A stretch of DNA of 64,000 bases from Phoronis australis (Eukaryota > Phoronida > Phoronidae): the NCBI GenBank assembly GCA_002633005.1, contig NMRA01000222.1, forward strand, positions 463,635 to 527,634, given 5' to 3'. The position numbers were made by a program, and so were the translations under genes. Shown here one piece after another: positions 13,101 to 24,620 of the stretch. The notes beneath the pieces are model-generated. The model had not been told where the DNA came from. It saw only the letters and a list, made by a program, of their open reading frames with translations, and did not search any database. Numbering within the stretch: position 1 is the stretch's first letter; the number at the start of each line of letters is the position of its first letter.

Positions 13101-16100
13101 ATTTGCAAGGAGAAAATGCAAGCGCCCGCCACACGAACCGCACGGCTGAACCTGAGCTCCAGATACTAGAAATAAATAAATAAATTGTAACAAGCATACT
13201 AAACCCTGTTTTGGAGATTCCACCCAGAGGTGGTTATGTCGCCCAAAGCAAGGGCAAGCGCAAACGAAAAGCTGTACGTGTCTCCAATGAATATTAGCTC
13301 AGCCCATAGCTCATGTCTGTGTCAAAACGAGCTGCGAAGATGCATTTGCCTCGCGAGGCGGTGAGGAAAATATCTTACCGTCTTTACTGGGGCCAGTAGA
13401 GACGGTGGCACTGTCTAAAGTGCGCGTTGACTAAGAGCAGAAGCGATGGTCGTTTAAGAATTAAAAGTACGCGTAGATTAAGCAAAAGTACGCGTAGATT
13501 AAGCACATTTCTACGCGCAGAAAGCTTCTCGATTAAGCACCCTTTGGCGCTCCATAGTTTAGTGTAAATCCGCGCAGCATGCAGGCGAAGCGAGCAAAAG
13601 GTGAGCACAGACGAGTACCTGAGAGTTGGGACCCGTTCCAAGAAATCGATTCAAGTCCATTTGTCTTATTTTCCAAACTTTGAAACTTACAGATCCGGTA
13701 AGTTAGTCAAAACGCTCACTGGCCTGTTAATTACTTACGTTCGCAATAAATGACGTAAACTTCGTATACACGGTGTTAGAGAGAACCAGCGAGAGATTGT
13801 TTGTTGTCAGGTGATGGAATAGTTAATTTTCATTGGCTACCATCATTGGGAACTTGAGAGAACATTAGGTAAAAAATCAGTCTCCAGTTTGCCCCTCCCT
13901 CACCGCCAGCACATTGGCGACCCTGCCTTGGAACGCGAACTCTTTCTTCGTAGCAAATTGTTGCCATTGTTACACTAAAACCACTTACTATGAACTTTCT
14001 TTGCAAACGTCGAAGATTGTAAATTCCGCAATAAGTAAAAACTTGAGCAGAGCTCAATGAGCACACGGTGGCGCTCTAACCTGTACATGTACGAACCAGA
14101 CCGTTCACTTAAAATATTATATAAAATAGAATTTTGTAAACATTGAAATGGTCTGATTTCCCATGCTTTCAGTAGAGCCTTGCTTGTATGGCGAGCTCAA
14201 ATATCAATAATGACTAGACAAATTTTTGATACCAACACAATACAATGTAAACTTTCATGTTTGTACATGTATTCAGCCCTAGCGGGCTCGCGTGAATAAC
14301 ATTATCTAACGTACAGTGCTTCTCCCATAAGCATAGACACGTGAGGATTTTAAAAGCTCAAAAAGTATACGTAGAAATTTCATTTTGTTTGAGAATGAAT
14401 GTTATTTGCTCGCTTTTTCGTCATTGTAACAGGATTGACGTAAAACAAATGCGATTTCAACAAAATAGAACGCCAGTGTATTTTACTATTTATACACAGT
14501 TTTCTGCTCTCTACGACACGCAAACTTCAATTGGCATAAATCCGCCAACTAAACTTTCGCCTCACCTGGCGTAAAAATTGGCAAAAATTAATAGCTCAAC
14601 TAATTTAAGTTTGGCAATTCTTCAACATTATTTTCAGCAAGTTACGTCATGAAATGAGTTGCAATCATAATGCCAAAATTTAAACTTTCAGGGGCCAGAT
14701 GTCGCTGCTGTTCCTTTTCGAGCATCGGAAACTATGCGCTCACATCAAAAATCAAGATATGTTTGGATCTAAAAATAGTGTTGACACTGAGCAATTGTTA
14801 AGTCAAAACAGGAAAAGAATTTCGGATGTGAAGTGTGTTTGCAATTATCATTTCGAGTTTCCATCTGTTCACGTTATATTCGCTGTTCTTCGTTAATACG
14901 TGCAACGATTTCACAAGCACGTTGATGTTTTGCTGCTCTGCCTGAAGTGGTATATCTCAAGTGATGGTGCGATGACCCAAGTGGAAATTTTCTTCTGAAA
15001 ACCGTGCCATGCTTACATGTGAACTGCTCCAAGAGATTTCTGGCGGAATGTTTCGACACATCATCAGATCGGTGTCGAATCGTCCCGTGGTGCCGTTCAA
15101 CTAAGCCAACGCACCCGCGTGTTTACTACAGCGCCACAGAAGGATAATTTAACGACAGCGAGCAAGCTTTTGTTGCGAGTTCAAGTCGGGCAGTGCCCCA
15201 TAGGTTACTCACACATATTTTTAAACTGTAAAGACGTACTACTATACGACAACGCCCTCTCTACAAACTCAAGACTGTCGTATACGATTTCTTTACAGTC
15301 GCGTAATAACTGGGAGGGGGGTGCACCGTATTTGGCTGTGGGGGCTATAGCCCTCTACTTATTTCAGCGTTTCGTTGCCTATGGACATGGGCGGCGCACC
15401 ATAGGGGGCTGGGGTGGGTTTTAGCTCCCCACGTATTTCAGTGTAGCGCCGCCCATGTGCTATTGAGCGATAAACAAGACCGTGTTAAGTACATGTAATT
15501 GTGGGACCCAGGACACAAAAAAACAGATAGTTTCGTGTACGGTCCGCAAACATTAACAGGTGGCCGGATCTGCAAACACAAACCGGTCGTCGATAGGTAA
15601 CTACCCCTACTCTACTAGCGCCAGCTATGAACATCCATTCTGCTAATACGCGGTTGATATTGTTTTTGTGGTGCAAATGGTTTGTTCTTCAAAATGTCTA
15701 GAATAAAAAAATGAGTGAGTGATTTACAGTACCAACCCCCCGAAAACCGTTTTCAACCAATATTTTTGCAATGTCAAATGTCATATGTACGCACTGTTAA
15801 GAGTCAGCCAAGGAAACTTGGCTTCATGAATATTGAAAAAGCATGGTGATTTTAACAAATAGCATTGTCAGACAACCTGCTAGATATACATTTTGGCACC
15901 TCAATAGGTGCTAAAATCGACCAATATCATATTCCTGGGATGGTCAGGGCAGCAAGTAAAAAATTCAGTCACTCTTAGATATTTTCCAATCTTCAGGGAC
16001 AAAACACGAGTGTAAAATTACGACGTAAAATTACGAGCAAAAATAGGAGCATGATCTCATTGGATATAATGATTATGGTCGTAAAACACGAGTCTCGCTC

Positions 16101-17150
16101 GCAATTACTCGGAGCATAATTACGGGTGACACATTCACCCGAACGCCCCACGATATCCGTGAGCAGTGGGCGGGTAACGTGAGCTAAATTTCTTTGAGGC
16201 ACACACTTCATACTCGTAAGCTTTCTGTCTTCGTTGGCCCTTACAGCATGCGTCGCTCTGAGCCAACGTTGGGGGCATGCAGAGTCAACCATGAAGTTCT
16301 GCGTAATGCAGTATTATGATCAAAAAGGTTTTCATACTTCCATTGAGCACTCTGAGAACACATACAATTCATCTTGAATGTATGTCTTTCAGCCTACCGA
16401 ATGCCGCTCATTGCTGCGACAACCTGCTGCGCTTCAATGACGCAGAGTGGACGCGTGAGGAAACGGCCCAGCGTAACGGGGCGGTCAAACTCGTAAACCT
16501 GACCGCCACGATTAACTGAACGCTGGGTTGCTGCAGCGATAAGGCACTCGCGTTGACATAGAACAGCTAGCGCGTTCAATAGATTAGTAACTTGCGCATG
16601 TGTGTTACAATAGCCTGGGTATTATTTAATATGTACAAGGTATTCAGCTATGAATACACATTACGTACCAATACCTACAAGAACAATTTCCAATATTTGA
16701 CAGCCACAAAAGCGTTCTTGAGTAATGGTTACGATGCGTAATTTCACGATGCCCCAACACAGCTTTAGAAGAGCGTAAAACAAACACTATTAAAAGATCG
16801 CGAATACTTACCTCGTAAGCACTGGTCACCTCCAAACGAAAAAATACGGGAATGAATACGTGGGCGGAAAAGAATACAACAAAGATGTAGGATACTATGA
16901 TCCATATGTACATCATTCCGAACGTATAGGTCTCAGCCGGTGTACCCAGTAAAGTGATGGCAGACATGAAGCTTGCTAACAGCGACAACGACACGGGGAA
17001 GACATTCATTTTACGATCAGCCATCAGGAACTCCTTGGTTGTCTTCTGTTTGCCACCTGAGCAGGCATAGAACACGCCAATTCCAGCTGAAATGACCAGC
17101 ATGACGCTGAAAATGACATAGTCCAACGCGACAAACTTATTTTCTGCCAT
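1187..17150 (-). CDS. slc5a8-like: Sodium-coupled monocarboxylate transporter, SLC5 family, 5' part (9 exons, 3' end outside window)
   Basis: Multi-pass plasma-membrane symporter of the SLC5/SSS family, expected to couple Na+ entry to uptake of short monocarboxylates. Coding exons, 5' to 3': 17150-16812, 13165-13100, 10162-10043, 6752-6598 (or its copy 6315-6161), 5866-5714, 5220-5091, 3597-3509, 1560-1445, 1341-1187. Every junction has GT/AG and phases agree (0,0,0,2,2,0,2,1,0), giving 441 codons. Visible family motifs: [20 protein letters not shown] near residue 9 (TM1), [15 protein letters not shown] near 58, YLELRF at 114, [16 protein letters not shown] at 136, [13 protein letters not shown] at 176, [16 protein letters not shown] in exon 5, DCDP in exon 6, [15 protein letters not shown] in exon 7, [13 protein letters not shown] in exon 9. 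Vertebrate SMCTs have about 610 residues, so roughly the last quarter is missing to the left. Intron sizes run from about 100 bp to 3.6 kb. SLC5A8, A12 and A6 cannot be separated here; the family call is secure, the ortholog is not. Confidence 0.93.
1935..2378 (-). pseudogene. Relic of a transposon-type integrase-core protein, N-terminal part
   Basis: A 147-codon open frame inside SLC5 intron 7. It resembles the N-terminal half of a large animal family usually annotated only as integrase core domain protein: [16 protein letters not shown], then [15 protein letters not shown] (helix-turn-helix-like), [19 protein letters not shown], and [17 protein letters not shown]. In intact relatives this is followed by an arginine-rich linker and a G-P-N-x-L-W-H motif opening the DDE core. 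Here the frame ends at about that point (GSGNAL then a stop), so the catalytic domain is absent or decayed. The family match is from memory of its conserved pattern; the fragment is most likely dead. Confidence 0.6.
2640..3035 (+). repeat. Detached copy of the diverged repeat found at 10600-12310
   Basis: Contains the same succession of phrases as the big array: TCCGAAAATC with GTGGT, GAGCGGTTTGG, CCGTCAAGGGAAACGCGAAG, and GCCACTAGGGGCATAGTGG followed by GTCGTCAGCTTCATAG. Compare 11720-11860 and 12080-12170. It lies in the same gene's intron 7, about 7.6 kb from the array. Confidence 0.6.
5950..6836. repeat. Tandem duplication of about 440 bp containing SLC5 exon 4, joined at a single N
   Basis: Two copies (about 5950-6395 and 6397-6836) each hold the complete 155-nt exon 4 with its acceptor and donor: 6315-6161 and 6752-6598. 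The exons look identical; the flanking intron differs by several substitutions and a short indel (near 6452). The first copy stops exactly at the N at 6396, where the second begins. Because 155 is not a multiple of 3, using both exons would break the frame. The pattern is what two allelic contigs placed end to end would give; a true mutually exclusive exon pair is the alternative. Confidence 0.85.
6965..7026 (+). repeat. 31-bp direct repeat, two copies
   Basis: Two adjacent copies of a 31-bp unit starting GGGTATCAAATTCAATTGCG, at 6965 and 6996. It lies in SLC5 intron 3 and has no visible function. Confidence 0.9.
7199..7241. repeat. Perfect 43-nt palindrome
   Basis: Left arm 7199-7219 begins GCGTACCGACCAAGTC; the right arm 7221-7241 is its exact reverse complement around one central C at 7220. 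Twenty-one paired bases without a mismatch is far beyond chance. It lies in SLC5 intron 3. Confidence 0.97.
7618..7754. mobile_element. Short TIR element (MITE), copy A
   Basis: Begins GTTCAGTAACGATAGGACCT and ends with the near reverse complement AGGTCCCAGCGTTACTGAAT, 137 bp overall. The interior (AAAATACACGGCAATATCTC, CTTGCTTTTTAGCGAGG) is shared with the second copy at 32784-32902. No coding capacity. No clear target duplication was identified. Confidence 0.75.
7755..7852 (-). repeat. Interspersed repeat (TTGGTCTCAAATT family), inverted copy
   Basis: Read on the minus strand it gives TGGTTTCACATTATTCC, TTAGTTAAACTAAAGG, GATTTCAGAGCT, AAGAACTGACAGTTCG: the same order of phrases as the plus-strand copies near 18096, 36870, 44008 and 44838. 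A partial sibling lies at 7525-7590. Confidence 0.5.
7853..10042. other. SLC5 intron 3, no recognised gene
   Basis: About 2.2 kb of AT-rich intron. Open frames at 8054-8269, 8236-8496, 8510-8692 and 8795-9043 have no recognisable motifs or splice context, and I treat them as chance. Confidence 0.4.
10600..12310 (+). repeat. Array of strongly diverged ~145-bp repeat units
   Basis: A core phrase of the type TTGCCACTAGGGGGCACAG recurs at about 10620, 10768, 10897, 11050, 11190, 11278, 11474 and 11780. Each is followed by a GTCnGACCCGTCCGAAAG-like phrase, CGTCGTCnGnnGTC, CTCCTTAATAGAAACC, and GGAACTCCTAAGATACAGAGG. Spacings are mostly 130-150 bp, with some units fused or shortened. Unit-to-unit identity is low, so this is old. 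It lies in SLC5 intron 2 and is interrupted by a 49-N gap. Confidence 0.7.
11416..11464. other. Assembly gap (49 N)
   Basis: A run of N inside the diverged repeat array; its true length is unknown. Confidence 0.98.
13463..13504 (+). repeat. 21-bp tandem repeat, two copies
   Basis: Two perfect copies of AAAAGTACGCGTAGATTAAG plus C, at 13463 and 13484, in SLC5 intron 1. Confidence 0.9.
13505..16811. other. SLC5 intron 1, no recognised gene
   Basis: Apart from the GC-rich repeat at 15303-15462 I see no exon or element here. Open frames (14341-14574, 15119-15424, 15993-16292) lack recognisable motifs. Confidence 0.4.
15303..15462. mobile_element. GC-rich short element related to 17748-17892
   Basis: Contains GGGGGCTATAGCCCTCTAC and, at 15383-15462, an inner unit bounded by ACATGGGCGGCGC and its reverse complement GCGCCGCCCATGT, with CACCATAGGGGGCTGGGG inside. 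The same phrases occur at 17748-17892, so this is a repeated non-coding element. Confidence 0.6.
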
Positions 17151-17300
17151 AGCCGATATCAGTCTTTCTCCGGTTGCACAAGGAACAACAGAGCCCAGTT
17201 TGCAGAATGCTATCTGCTGAGGTTCAGCTCTAATACGATTATATGCTGGCCAGACACAAGGACGCGTGTTGTTTACACACAGGGGTCAACTCGAAATGAC
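17151..17300 (-). promoter_or_regulatory. Possible core promoter and 5' leader of the SLC5 gene
   Basis: The DNA just upstream of the SLC5 start codon carries a TATA-like string (CATATAATCG read on the minus strand, near 17232-17241), about 85 nt before the ATG. No stop-free extension or upstream acceptor was obvious, so transcription may begin here. This is inference from one weak motif; a non-coding first exon farther right is equally possible. Confidence 0.2.
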
Positions 17301-17747
17301 GTCAACAAGTCCGTCATCGAAAATTGTAAATGCGTGATACTGGTCAGTCCGTGAGACTGGTGCCCAGGAAGGGTGCATATCACGATACCCCCATAAGAAC
17401 ACGCACGTTAGCCAGGGTTCGACTACACCTTCATTGTGTGCATTGGGTGGGGGAGTTCCAAACACAAGCTACCCTATATTGAAATAAGACCAAGTAGCGT
17501 TGAGTGTGAATGGGGACTTTAGAGTGCCTTTTTATTGTTTAGTGTTCGGCAAGACAATTCTCCAACAACTACTTGTACATTAGCCTAATGTTGAACTCGG
17601 GCCTGAGCGTGGGATTGGATGCTCAACGTAGGCCTACACCGAGAGACCGAAATTCAAAACTCAGAGATGTCAAGTGCAGCGGCGTCAGTGCTCTAATGAT
17701 GTTGAAACAAACTAAGCGCGTGAAATTAACGAAAAACCCGCTGTGGC

Positions 17748-17892
17748 ACGGGCGGCGCACCATAGGGGGCTGGGGGGCTATAGCTCCACTTTTTTCAATG
17801 CTACGCCGCCCATGGTCTATGGGCGGTGCACCACGTCAGGGGGGCTGGAGGGCTATAGCCCCCTACTTTTTTCAGTGCTACGCCCATGTGTG
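17748..17892. mobile_element. Two tandem GC-rich short elements
   Basis: Two back-to-back units, each reading GGGCGGCGCACC (or GGGCGGTGCACC), then a G-rich run, CTATAGCnCC, ACTTTTTTCAnTGCTACGCC, and CCCATG. They are of the same family as 15303-15462. Confidence 0.6.
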
Positions 17893-18095
17893 CACTTTAC
17901 CAATGTACAAAAGCAGTGCCACGTTAAAGTTAACAAACCCTTGTTTTTACCACTTGATTTTGATCAATTTTGAATTGAATCTACTGAGGTCAGTTTTTAC
18001 TACTGGTTTTGCAAAGTTTTGAATTTTCAACGAACACTTCTATTTTCAAAGTGGCATGAACACGTGCTTTATAATTTAGGCCCTATGTGTCGTTA

Positions 18096-18172
18096 AAATT
18101 GGTTTCAAATTGTTTCTTAGTCAAACTAAGTTCAGGGCTCGGAAAGACCTGACAGTCCCTTAAGCTTCTTCA
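18096..18172 (+). repeat. Interspersed repeat, TTGGTCTCAAATT family
   Basis: AATTGGTTTCAAATTGTTTC, TTAGTCAAACTAAG, TCAGGGCTCGGAAAGACC and TGACAGTCCCTTAAG follow the family order seen in the copies near 36870 and 44008. Confidence 0.5.
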
Positions 18173-18837
18173 GACGAAGCTCATAAAATTTTCTCGAGCG
18201 ATCACTAAGCTGAGCAAGGGACAAGACAAGACCCCAGTTTTGTAACGGGCCAAAATGTTTTTGACAGAAAGTAAGAGTTTAATGCCGCTTCAATCGACCG
18301 GCAAAATAAATTTAGTTGACGAACTAAGTGATCTTACGACAATGCCAATGGGGTGAAAATTTTCATGAACCACCATAAGGACGGCGAACACAGGAGACGT
18401 GCCTTTGGAGATTTTTTGAACATGGGTCAAAGCTTCGACTTGCATCACACACAGAAATTCGGTTTGCTTTGAGTTTTATTACCCTCATTAGCCAAACTCC
18501 GGCAACTGTAAGCGGGCTCAACACGGTTATGACCAACAACAGTTGATTAAAAAATGCTTGTTCTCACGCGCAGCGTCCGGCGTTAAGAAAACGCTCAATT
18601 CGCAATTGGTGAGTTGGGTAAAATCTCAGCGCGCCATTTCGAAATTGAGGTCGCCAAATTTTAGTACCGCGGATGTCCAATAGTTCTCTCTTGCGATAGG
18701 GCCATTGTGATGCTTACACTGCCGACCATGTCTGATAGGTTACGCAAAAAAAATCGGCAAAGAAACGCGGCTCGCCAGCATTTTCGCTCCTGTGCTATTC
18801 TCTCCTTCATGCAACTGTTTTGTTCCCCCGCGGCCAT

Positions 18838-19234
18838 TACCAGGGATTTTACATAGGTAAGCCCACCAGATGAAACGCCCATGGGCGTTTATTTGGTGTT
18901 ACAACTTCTAGTATCAAGTGTCCACTGAGATAGTGGGGCGTTTATTCGGAAATTTCCTCTTAACAACCCACTCAGAGTCAACTTTTAGTCAAAAATTCAC
19001 TTTTCTGGATCATTTATTGTTTATTAAAACGAACCAAAAGTTTTTAAACTATGCATTTATTAACATAAAATAAAAAACAGAGTTTCAGGAAAATTGTCAA
19101 GCTATGACTTTCCGTTTACACAACCCCCTTTTCCGAATAAACACCAGGGCGTTTATTTGGTGCTACTAAAAACGCCTGAAATTTTTCATTTTCCGAATAC
19201 ACGCCCATGGGCTTATCTACGTAAAATCCCGGTA
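18838..19234. mobile_element. TIR element, 397 bp
   Basis: Left end TACCAGGGATTTTACATAGG continuing into TAAGCCCA; the right end TGGGCTTATCTACGTAAAAT then CCCGGTA is its near-perfect reverse complement over about 27 bp. Inside, GGGCGTTTATTTGGTG occurs twice. No coding capacity. A truncated relative lies at 23818-23915. Confidence 0.8.
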
Positions 19235-22200
19235 TCTCCCGGTCGCCCTAATAGCCTCCACTTTTGCCCCTGTGGTCATTATTATCTCCTCCTCCTCCCG
19301 ATCGCGAGTCCTCCGGCCTACTTTTCCCTCCGCCGGCTTTAATTTTGTCTCTGGGCGCCCTATTAGCCGCAGGATTTGGTACCAATCCTTTGCCATAAAC
19401 CGGGCGCCGCATATTCTTTTCGCGCCAGTGTCATGAAAAGCATTCAAGGAAGCCATAGTCGCTCAAATCCCACTGCCGAAGTTCACGACCTCTAGAGAGT
19501 CGCTCGCCTGTGTAGAAGGTGCTGTTTGAGGGTATTTTTTCCGAGCGCCTGAGTGACTAAAGTTGAACGGCGCTGAGCGCTTTTCACGTTTTGTTTTTGT
19601 TTTACAAGTATGTAAACGGCATTGTCGAAAACTTGCGTTTGGCGAGTTGAGCAATGAAAAACTGAAGTCGCATTTGGCGAGTAAGTCTCGTGCTGAGGTC
19701 GCCAACGGCAATTTCAGCTCGCTAAATCGGACCCGGCTGGGGTTTACCAACAAGGCATCTCTGGTAAAATATGAAATTTACATGGGCCACTGAAAAGCAA
19801 CCTCTAATAAAGCTAACTATTCAAATCCTTTTTACACGAAATCCTTTTGTTGCACGATGAAACCTTTTATGTTTTACCGACTTTTAAGTATATTTCCTTG
19901 TTAGTACTGGTCTCCATACGTCAGTGTGAACAAAGATTTTTTCCAGTTTTATTGAGTATCTCGAATTTTAACGCTTTGCCATTTTCACAAAAGTTATACT
20001 TTCTAAGTCTTATTTTTTGCCCCGCATGTTTTTAGTGTAATACGGAAACACTAGGTGTCACTGTGAATACAGTGTGTGCCACTACTATGACGCCAGTAGG
20101 ACCCATAAACAGCAATAGAAATGCGCAGCCACGTTACACTTGCAGATCTTGATCTTTTCCCATTCAGGTAGCTACAGGGTCATTTTAGCATTTTTATCTT
20201 AAGTGTTTGAATTAATCGATGTGCGCCGACGACGGTTGTAACCCATTGTCTACCGAAGACTGACTGGGTTAGATTCGACCATAGGCCGGCAGTGCTTAGT
20301 AATTTGCAGTGCTACGTGAACCTGGCCTAATTATTATTCTGGTTTTCAGTTTTGACATTTTAGTTCTATTTGAGTAGGCCCGAAACGTCAAAATGACGGC
20401 ATGCTAAGCAATCCATTTTCACCAAGTCACACGAGAATGGGGGATGCGCACGATCTCAAAAGAGCGCCATTTTGAAGATCACATATACCTATATGTATTT
20501 GACTGGATGCGACAATGTTACGTTGTCGGGATTATGAAATAATTTTAGTAGATGTAAACGAATTGAAACGAGATGTGCCTTCTTCTGTTCAAATTAGCAT
20601 AAAACTTCGTGTGTTCTCCCGAGACATCTCAGTTGACCGTAATTGGTAACAGAATTGTAAAACTTGACGACTCGTAAAAACAATCGCAATACAAAATTAA
20701 ATGGTTTTTTGAAATCAGTCCAATAAATCCGACGATGCCTGGCAACAGACTACCTTGCGGGGTTTTTTTTGCAGACTGCATTGATCAAGTCAGCTTGGAT
20801 ATCCTCTGATCGACCATAATAAAACAAAAATATTTGGTTTGTATCAGATGTGACTTTACTTACGTTTCGTTAAATAATACTAATCTATGAAAGTAAATCC
20901 GTTTATCTTAAACAGGACAAAGGGGCGGGACACACGCGGTGACATTGGGCAAACAAAACGTCAACAAAAACTAACAGTGCTCATGTTCACAGACTGAAAC
21001 ACTAAGATGACTCGATCGTAAAGACCTGTCGTGGAGTATCGTGACCCAGTGACTAGGTCACTGAGCGACGGTGGGACGCTAGGCCTCAATGATCGTAACC
21101 AACTTTCCCCAAGCAAAATTCACTTCAAAACGCATAAAAATGTAACTATATAATTGATAACAAGCAAGCACGCCCACGAGGCACCATTCTGAAAATTTGT
21201 GTTGTAATATAGTTTCGATGTTAGTTTTAAGATAAGTCACTCAGCCGGGCGTGTGTTTGCAAACGTTCATTCCAGTCGCAGCCAGCTTTTATTGTAATGG
21301 CTAGTAGAGGAAAATGTATATCAAAAACACAAAAATGTTCGATAAGAACCGAAATCAATCACAAATGTTCGGAAATAAATGGTGGCCATCATTGTGAAAT
21401 GAAAGCAGCTGGTTTGCTGCGAATCATCCGGGGATTCCCCCTGCGAAATGTAACTGGTCGTATGGTTTTCAGAGTTATCAAAAGATGTCACTCGACGTGC
21501 ATTGGGTAAGCTGTCTTTGTTCAACGGCTGGGGTGAAATGAGTGAATTGACCGTATTTTTACACTGAAAATGATTAAGGGCCTAACGCAAAATAATGAGA
21601 ATCGACCGATGAAGGGCTTTTGGCAATGAAGAGGGCGAAGCGTCATTCACATCATTCGTTCTTTACGTTGAAGGCGTCCATTTGACGTCTGGGTTTACCC
21701 AACTACATGCTTGACGGAGCACTTATGGAGTGGACTCGAAAAAGGGAACCACTTGCAGGGAGTTTCTATGAAAGAGTCACGTCTTCTAAGTTATGCTCCA
21801 GGAACACCTTAAACTCAATCTTTTCGCAGAGGATTCTAAAATAGACTGAAAAAGAAGGAGAGGATTTTTTAAAAAAACAAGAAAAGTTTTAACGTATAAA
21901 TAATATTAAGAAAAACCAGTGTATGTTTTATTTGAAAAAAGAATATTTGGTTCGAAGCTCCAACACTGTGCACCTCAAAAGCTGATATCCACCCTACCGT
22001 AATAGCGTGCAAATCAAACAATGGGGCGACTTTCACACACCGTTCTTCCCATTTTTGGGTTAGTCCTTCCCCCAGGTAATCAAAGCGTCATATTGAATGT
22101 TAATGCTTGGTTTTACCAGGGGATGTTTCACTGACATAAAAAGACATTTTTGTCACCTCTCGGGAGAAAACCAGGCATTTTTTATGCTTAAATCCGGCCT

Positions 22201-22949
22201 CTGTTTCCAAATACACACGTGCGAACAAGGCAGTTACGGTAGGTGTTAAGGCTGCTTGGTTTTCTATGTTACTCTTCCAAATTTTTTTACAAAGATTTTC
22301 TACAGTAGAGTTTAAAGTTACTAATGGTTAAATATGCGTATAAAGCATTTGTCTTTCGTTTTTATGAATTTTTTGCGTTTTTGATGTTTTTACAAAACAC
22401 GCCATCTTGTCAGTAAGCCACTTGAGATCGAAATCACGAAAATCCAAAACTTACATAGAAACCTTGGAATGGAAATTAAGTTCATTTACCGAGTAGAACG
22501 CGTTTGAAGTTGTGCAGTCGTGTCTTGTCTTTTCCGATACAATTTCACGGAAACCGCGTTATCAAAAGTATACGATCTCCGTGTATGTATTGAATGACTA
22601 AGGAATGGCGTGTTCCACCTTGAAATACATGACTTAACTTGTGAACAGCGTTATTTTGCACATTTTTCACAACTGGCAACTGCTCAATTTCACCAAAACA
22701 AATATGAGTGACCCGGCCATGGGGGAAGCTTCCATGGCCTATTGTTGGTAACCACAAAGGCGAGACTGAGCGATTGCGATAACACGGCAATTTGTGGTTA
22801 CGTATCCTGCGTTCTTTCGGGCATCGGCAAAACAAAACTCAAAAAAGATCAAGAGAAGGAAATCGCGGATATGAAAAGGACACACTGCTAAAAACTCCCC
22901 CCCCCTTACATTCTTTTAAGTTAGACTAACCCAACAATACTTGTGGGTA
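19235..22949. other. Intergenic stretch, no recognised gene
   Basis: About 3.7 kb without convincing exons. The open frame at 22545-22835 (minus, 96 codons) and those at 19094-19342, 19463-19753 and 21297-21524 show no motif I know and no clear splice context. Confidence 0.4.
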
Positions 22950-23434
22950 TTTAGCAGTGGCGGATCTACGGGGGGGGGGTTCAGGGGGTATAACCCCCCC
23001 TCGGGCCAGGACCCAAAAAACTTGTGTAAACCCCAAGTAAACCAACTTGGAAAATTTTGAGGGGGGGGGGTTCACTCTGAAAATATAGTTTTTTGCATTG
23101 TGAATTGCTGAGTCTTTGTGGCTCATCGGCAAAACGGGAGGGGATTTATTGTGCGCGCGCTTCCGTCGACACTTCTGAAGTAGCCAATCATTTTAGATGG
23201 ATTCACCCCTGAAAGAGCAGTTCTATAGCTGATTTCTTTAGGTAACTAGCTTCTTTACTCTAAGATATATTTTGATTTGATTAGGGGAAATACTGCGGTG
23301 CCGCAACCCTGATATTCAGGCGAATTGACGTGCAATGTTTTTACCTTCTCTGTCATGCCGTGCCATTCTATTACACTCCACACGTTTGTTTGTAACTGAT
23401 GTACAGTAAAGTTGTCTTGCGCAATATCATACAG

Positions 23435-23480
23435 TGTACATGTACATGTACATGTAATATTGTGTACATGTACATGTAAT
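23435..23480 (+). repeat. (ACATGT)n simple repeat
   Basis: Two stretches of TGTACATGTACATGTA separated by ATATTGTG. Similar short runs are scattered through the window. Confidence 0.9.
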
Positions 23481-23817
23481 ATTTTTGAAAAAAAAATCTT
23501 TTTCCGAAGAATTGCTATTGTGGCGGGCGCTGTGGTCTGGTCGCGAGTCCGTTTGAAGACACACTCTATAACAAGTTATGTCTATAAAAGGAATGACCAA
23601 GGAGGCACTCACATTGAGAAAGTGACCGCATTCGCGAAAAGTGTACAGTACCAGAAATTGCGGGGAGGCTGTTCTTTCACAACAAAGTCTTGCGGGACTC
23701 GTGCGATGTTCAATAGGCCTCCTAAGGAGCCCTAGTTCCGACCTCAACACCTACCGTCTGTCTACCTGCAATAAGCACACTGCCGTCTTCTATACTGGGA
23801 ATTTCCGCAGAAAGGCT

Positions 23818-23915
23818 CACCCGATGAAACGCTCATGCCCATGGGCATTTATTTGATATTAGTACTTCGGGTTTCAAGCGTTCAGACATTGGGACGTTTA
23901 TTTCGAAAATTGCAA
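23818..23915 (+). repeat. Fragment related to the 18838-19234 element
   Basis: GATGAAACGCTCATGCCCAT, GGGCATTTATTTGATATTAG, then TCAAGC and GGGACGTTTATTTCG parallel 18869-18955. Confidence 0.6.
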
Positions 23916-24299
23916 GAGATGCAAATAGGTCCTGGGATGCTTCGTCAAGGTTTGAAGTAGTCCATGATGAACGGATCAAATTTAGTTGCGCATGTAAGTC
24001 TTTTGAATGGACTTGGCAACCTCAAGGGTCTTAGTGTCAACTGAGCTGCGAAACGAGATGCTGACATTGTAGAGGCTTACAAGCTCATTGACACAGCAGT
24101 TGACGAAGTGCAAGCGTTGGGAACAAACATCGAAGATATCTGGGTAGAATGGTTCCAAGACGAGCAAATCATTGGATCCGATATACAAATTCCTCGGCAG
24201 TCTAGACAACAGAAGGATAGGACTAACGTATGAGTAACCACTGGGGATTAAAATTTTAGAGAGAAGTTTTCAATTCAAAATTTTTTGCATAGTACACTT

Positions 24300-24620
24300 T
24301 AGGTCTCGCGACGGACCAGGCCAGCTTGATTTGTGTAGATGTTGAGTTTCAGTGTACTTCTGGTCCCTCGGCGAACTAGTCTTGTGATTTTTTTACCAAA
24401 GTGTGCTTTGTAAAACTATTTATCTCAGCCAGTACTGTTTGGTCCCGCGACAGATCGACTATTTTTATAGGGATAATAAGCACAGGTGTACTCTTGGTCT
24501 CGTGACGGACCAGGTCAGCTTTTTGTGTACTCTCAGTGTACATCTGGTCCCTCTGCAAACTAGTCCAGTGTATCTTTTCACCACTGTGCACAGGATGTTT
24601 TGGTTTCGTGAAACTGTTTT
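24300..24620 (+). repeat. Diverged ~187-bp direct repeat, two copies
   Basis: GGTCTCGCGACGGACCAGG, CAGTGTACTTCTGGTCCCTC and GAACTAGTC in the first copy recur about 187 bp later as GGTCTCGTGACGGACCAGG, CAGTGTACATCTGGTCCCTC and AAACTAGTC. Further GGTCCCGCGACAG and GGTTTCGTGA phrases suggest more degenerate half-units. It lies inside the possible 22955-25316 element. Confidence 0.7.
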
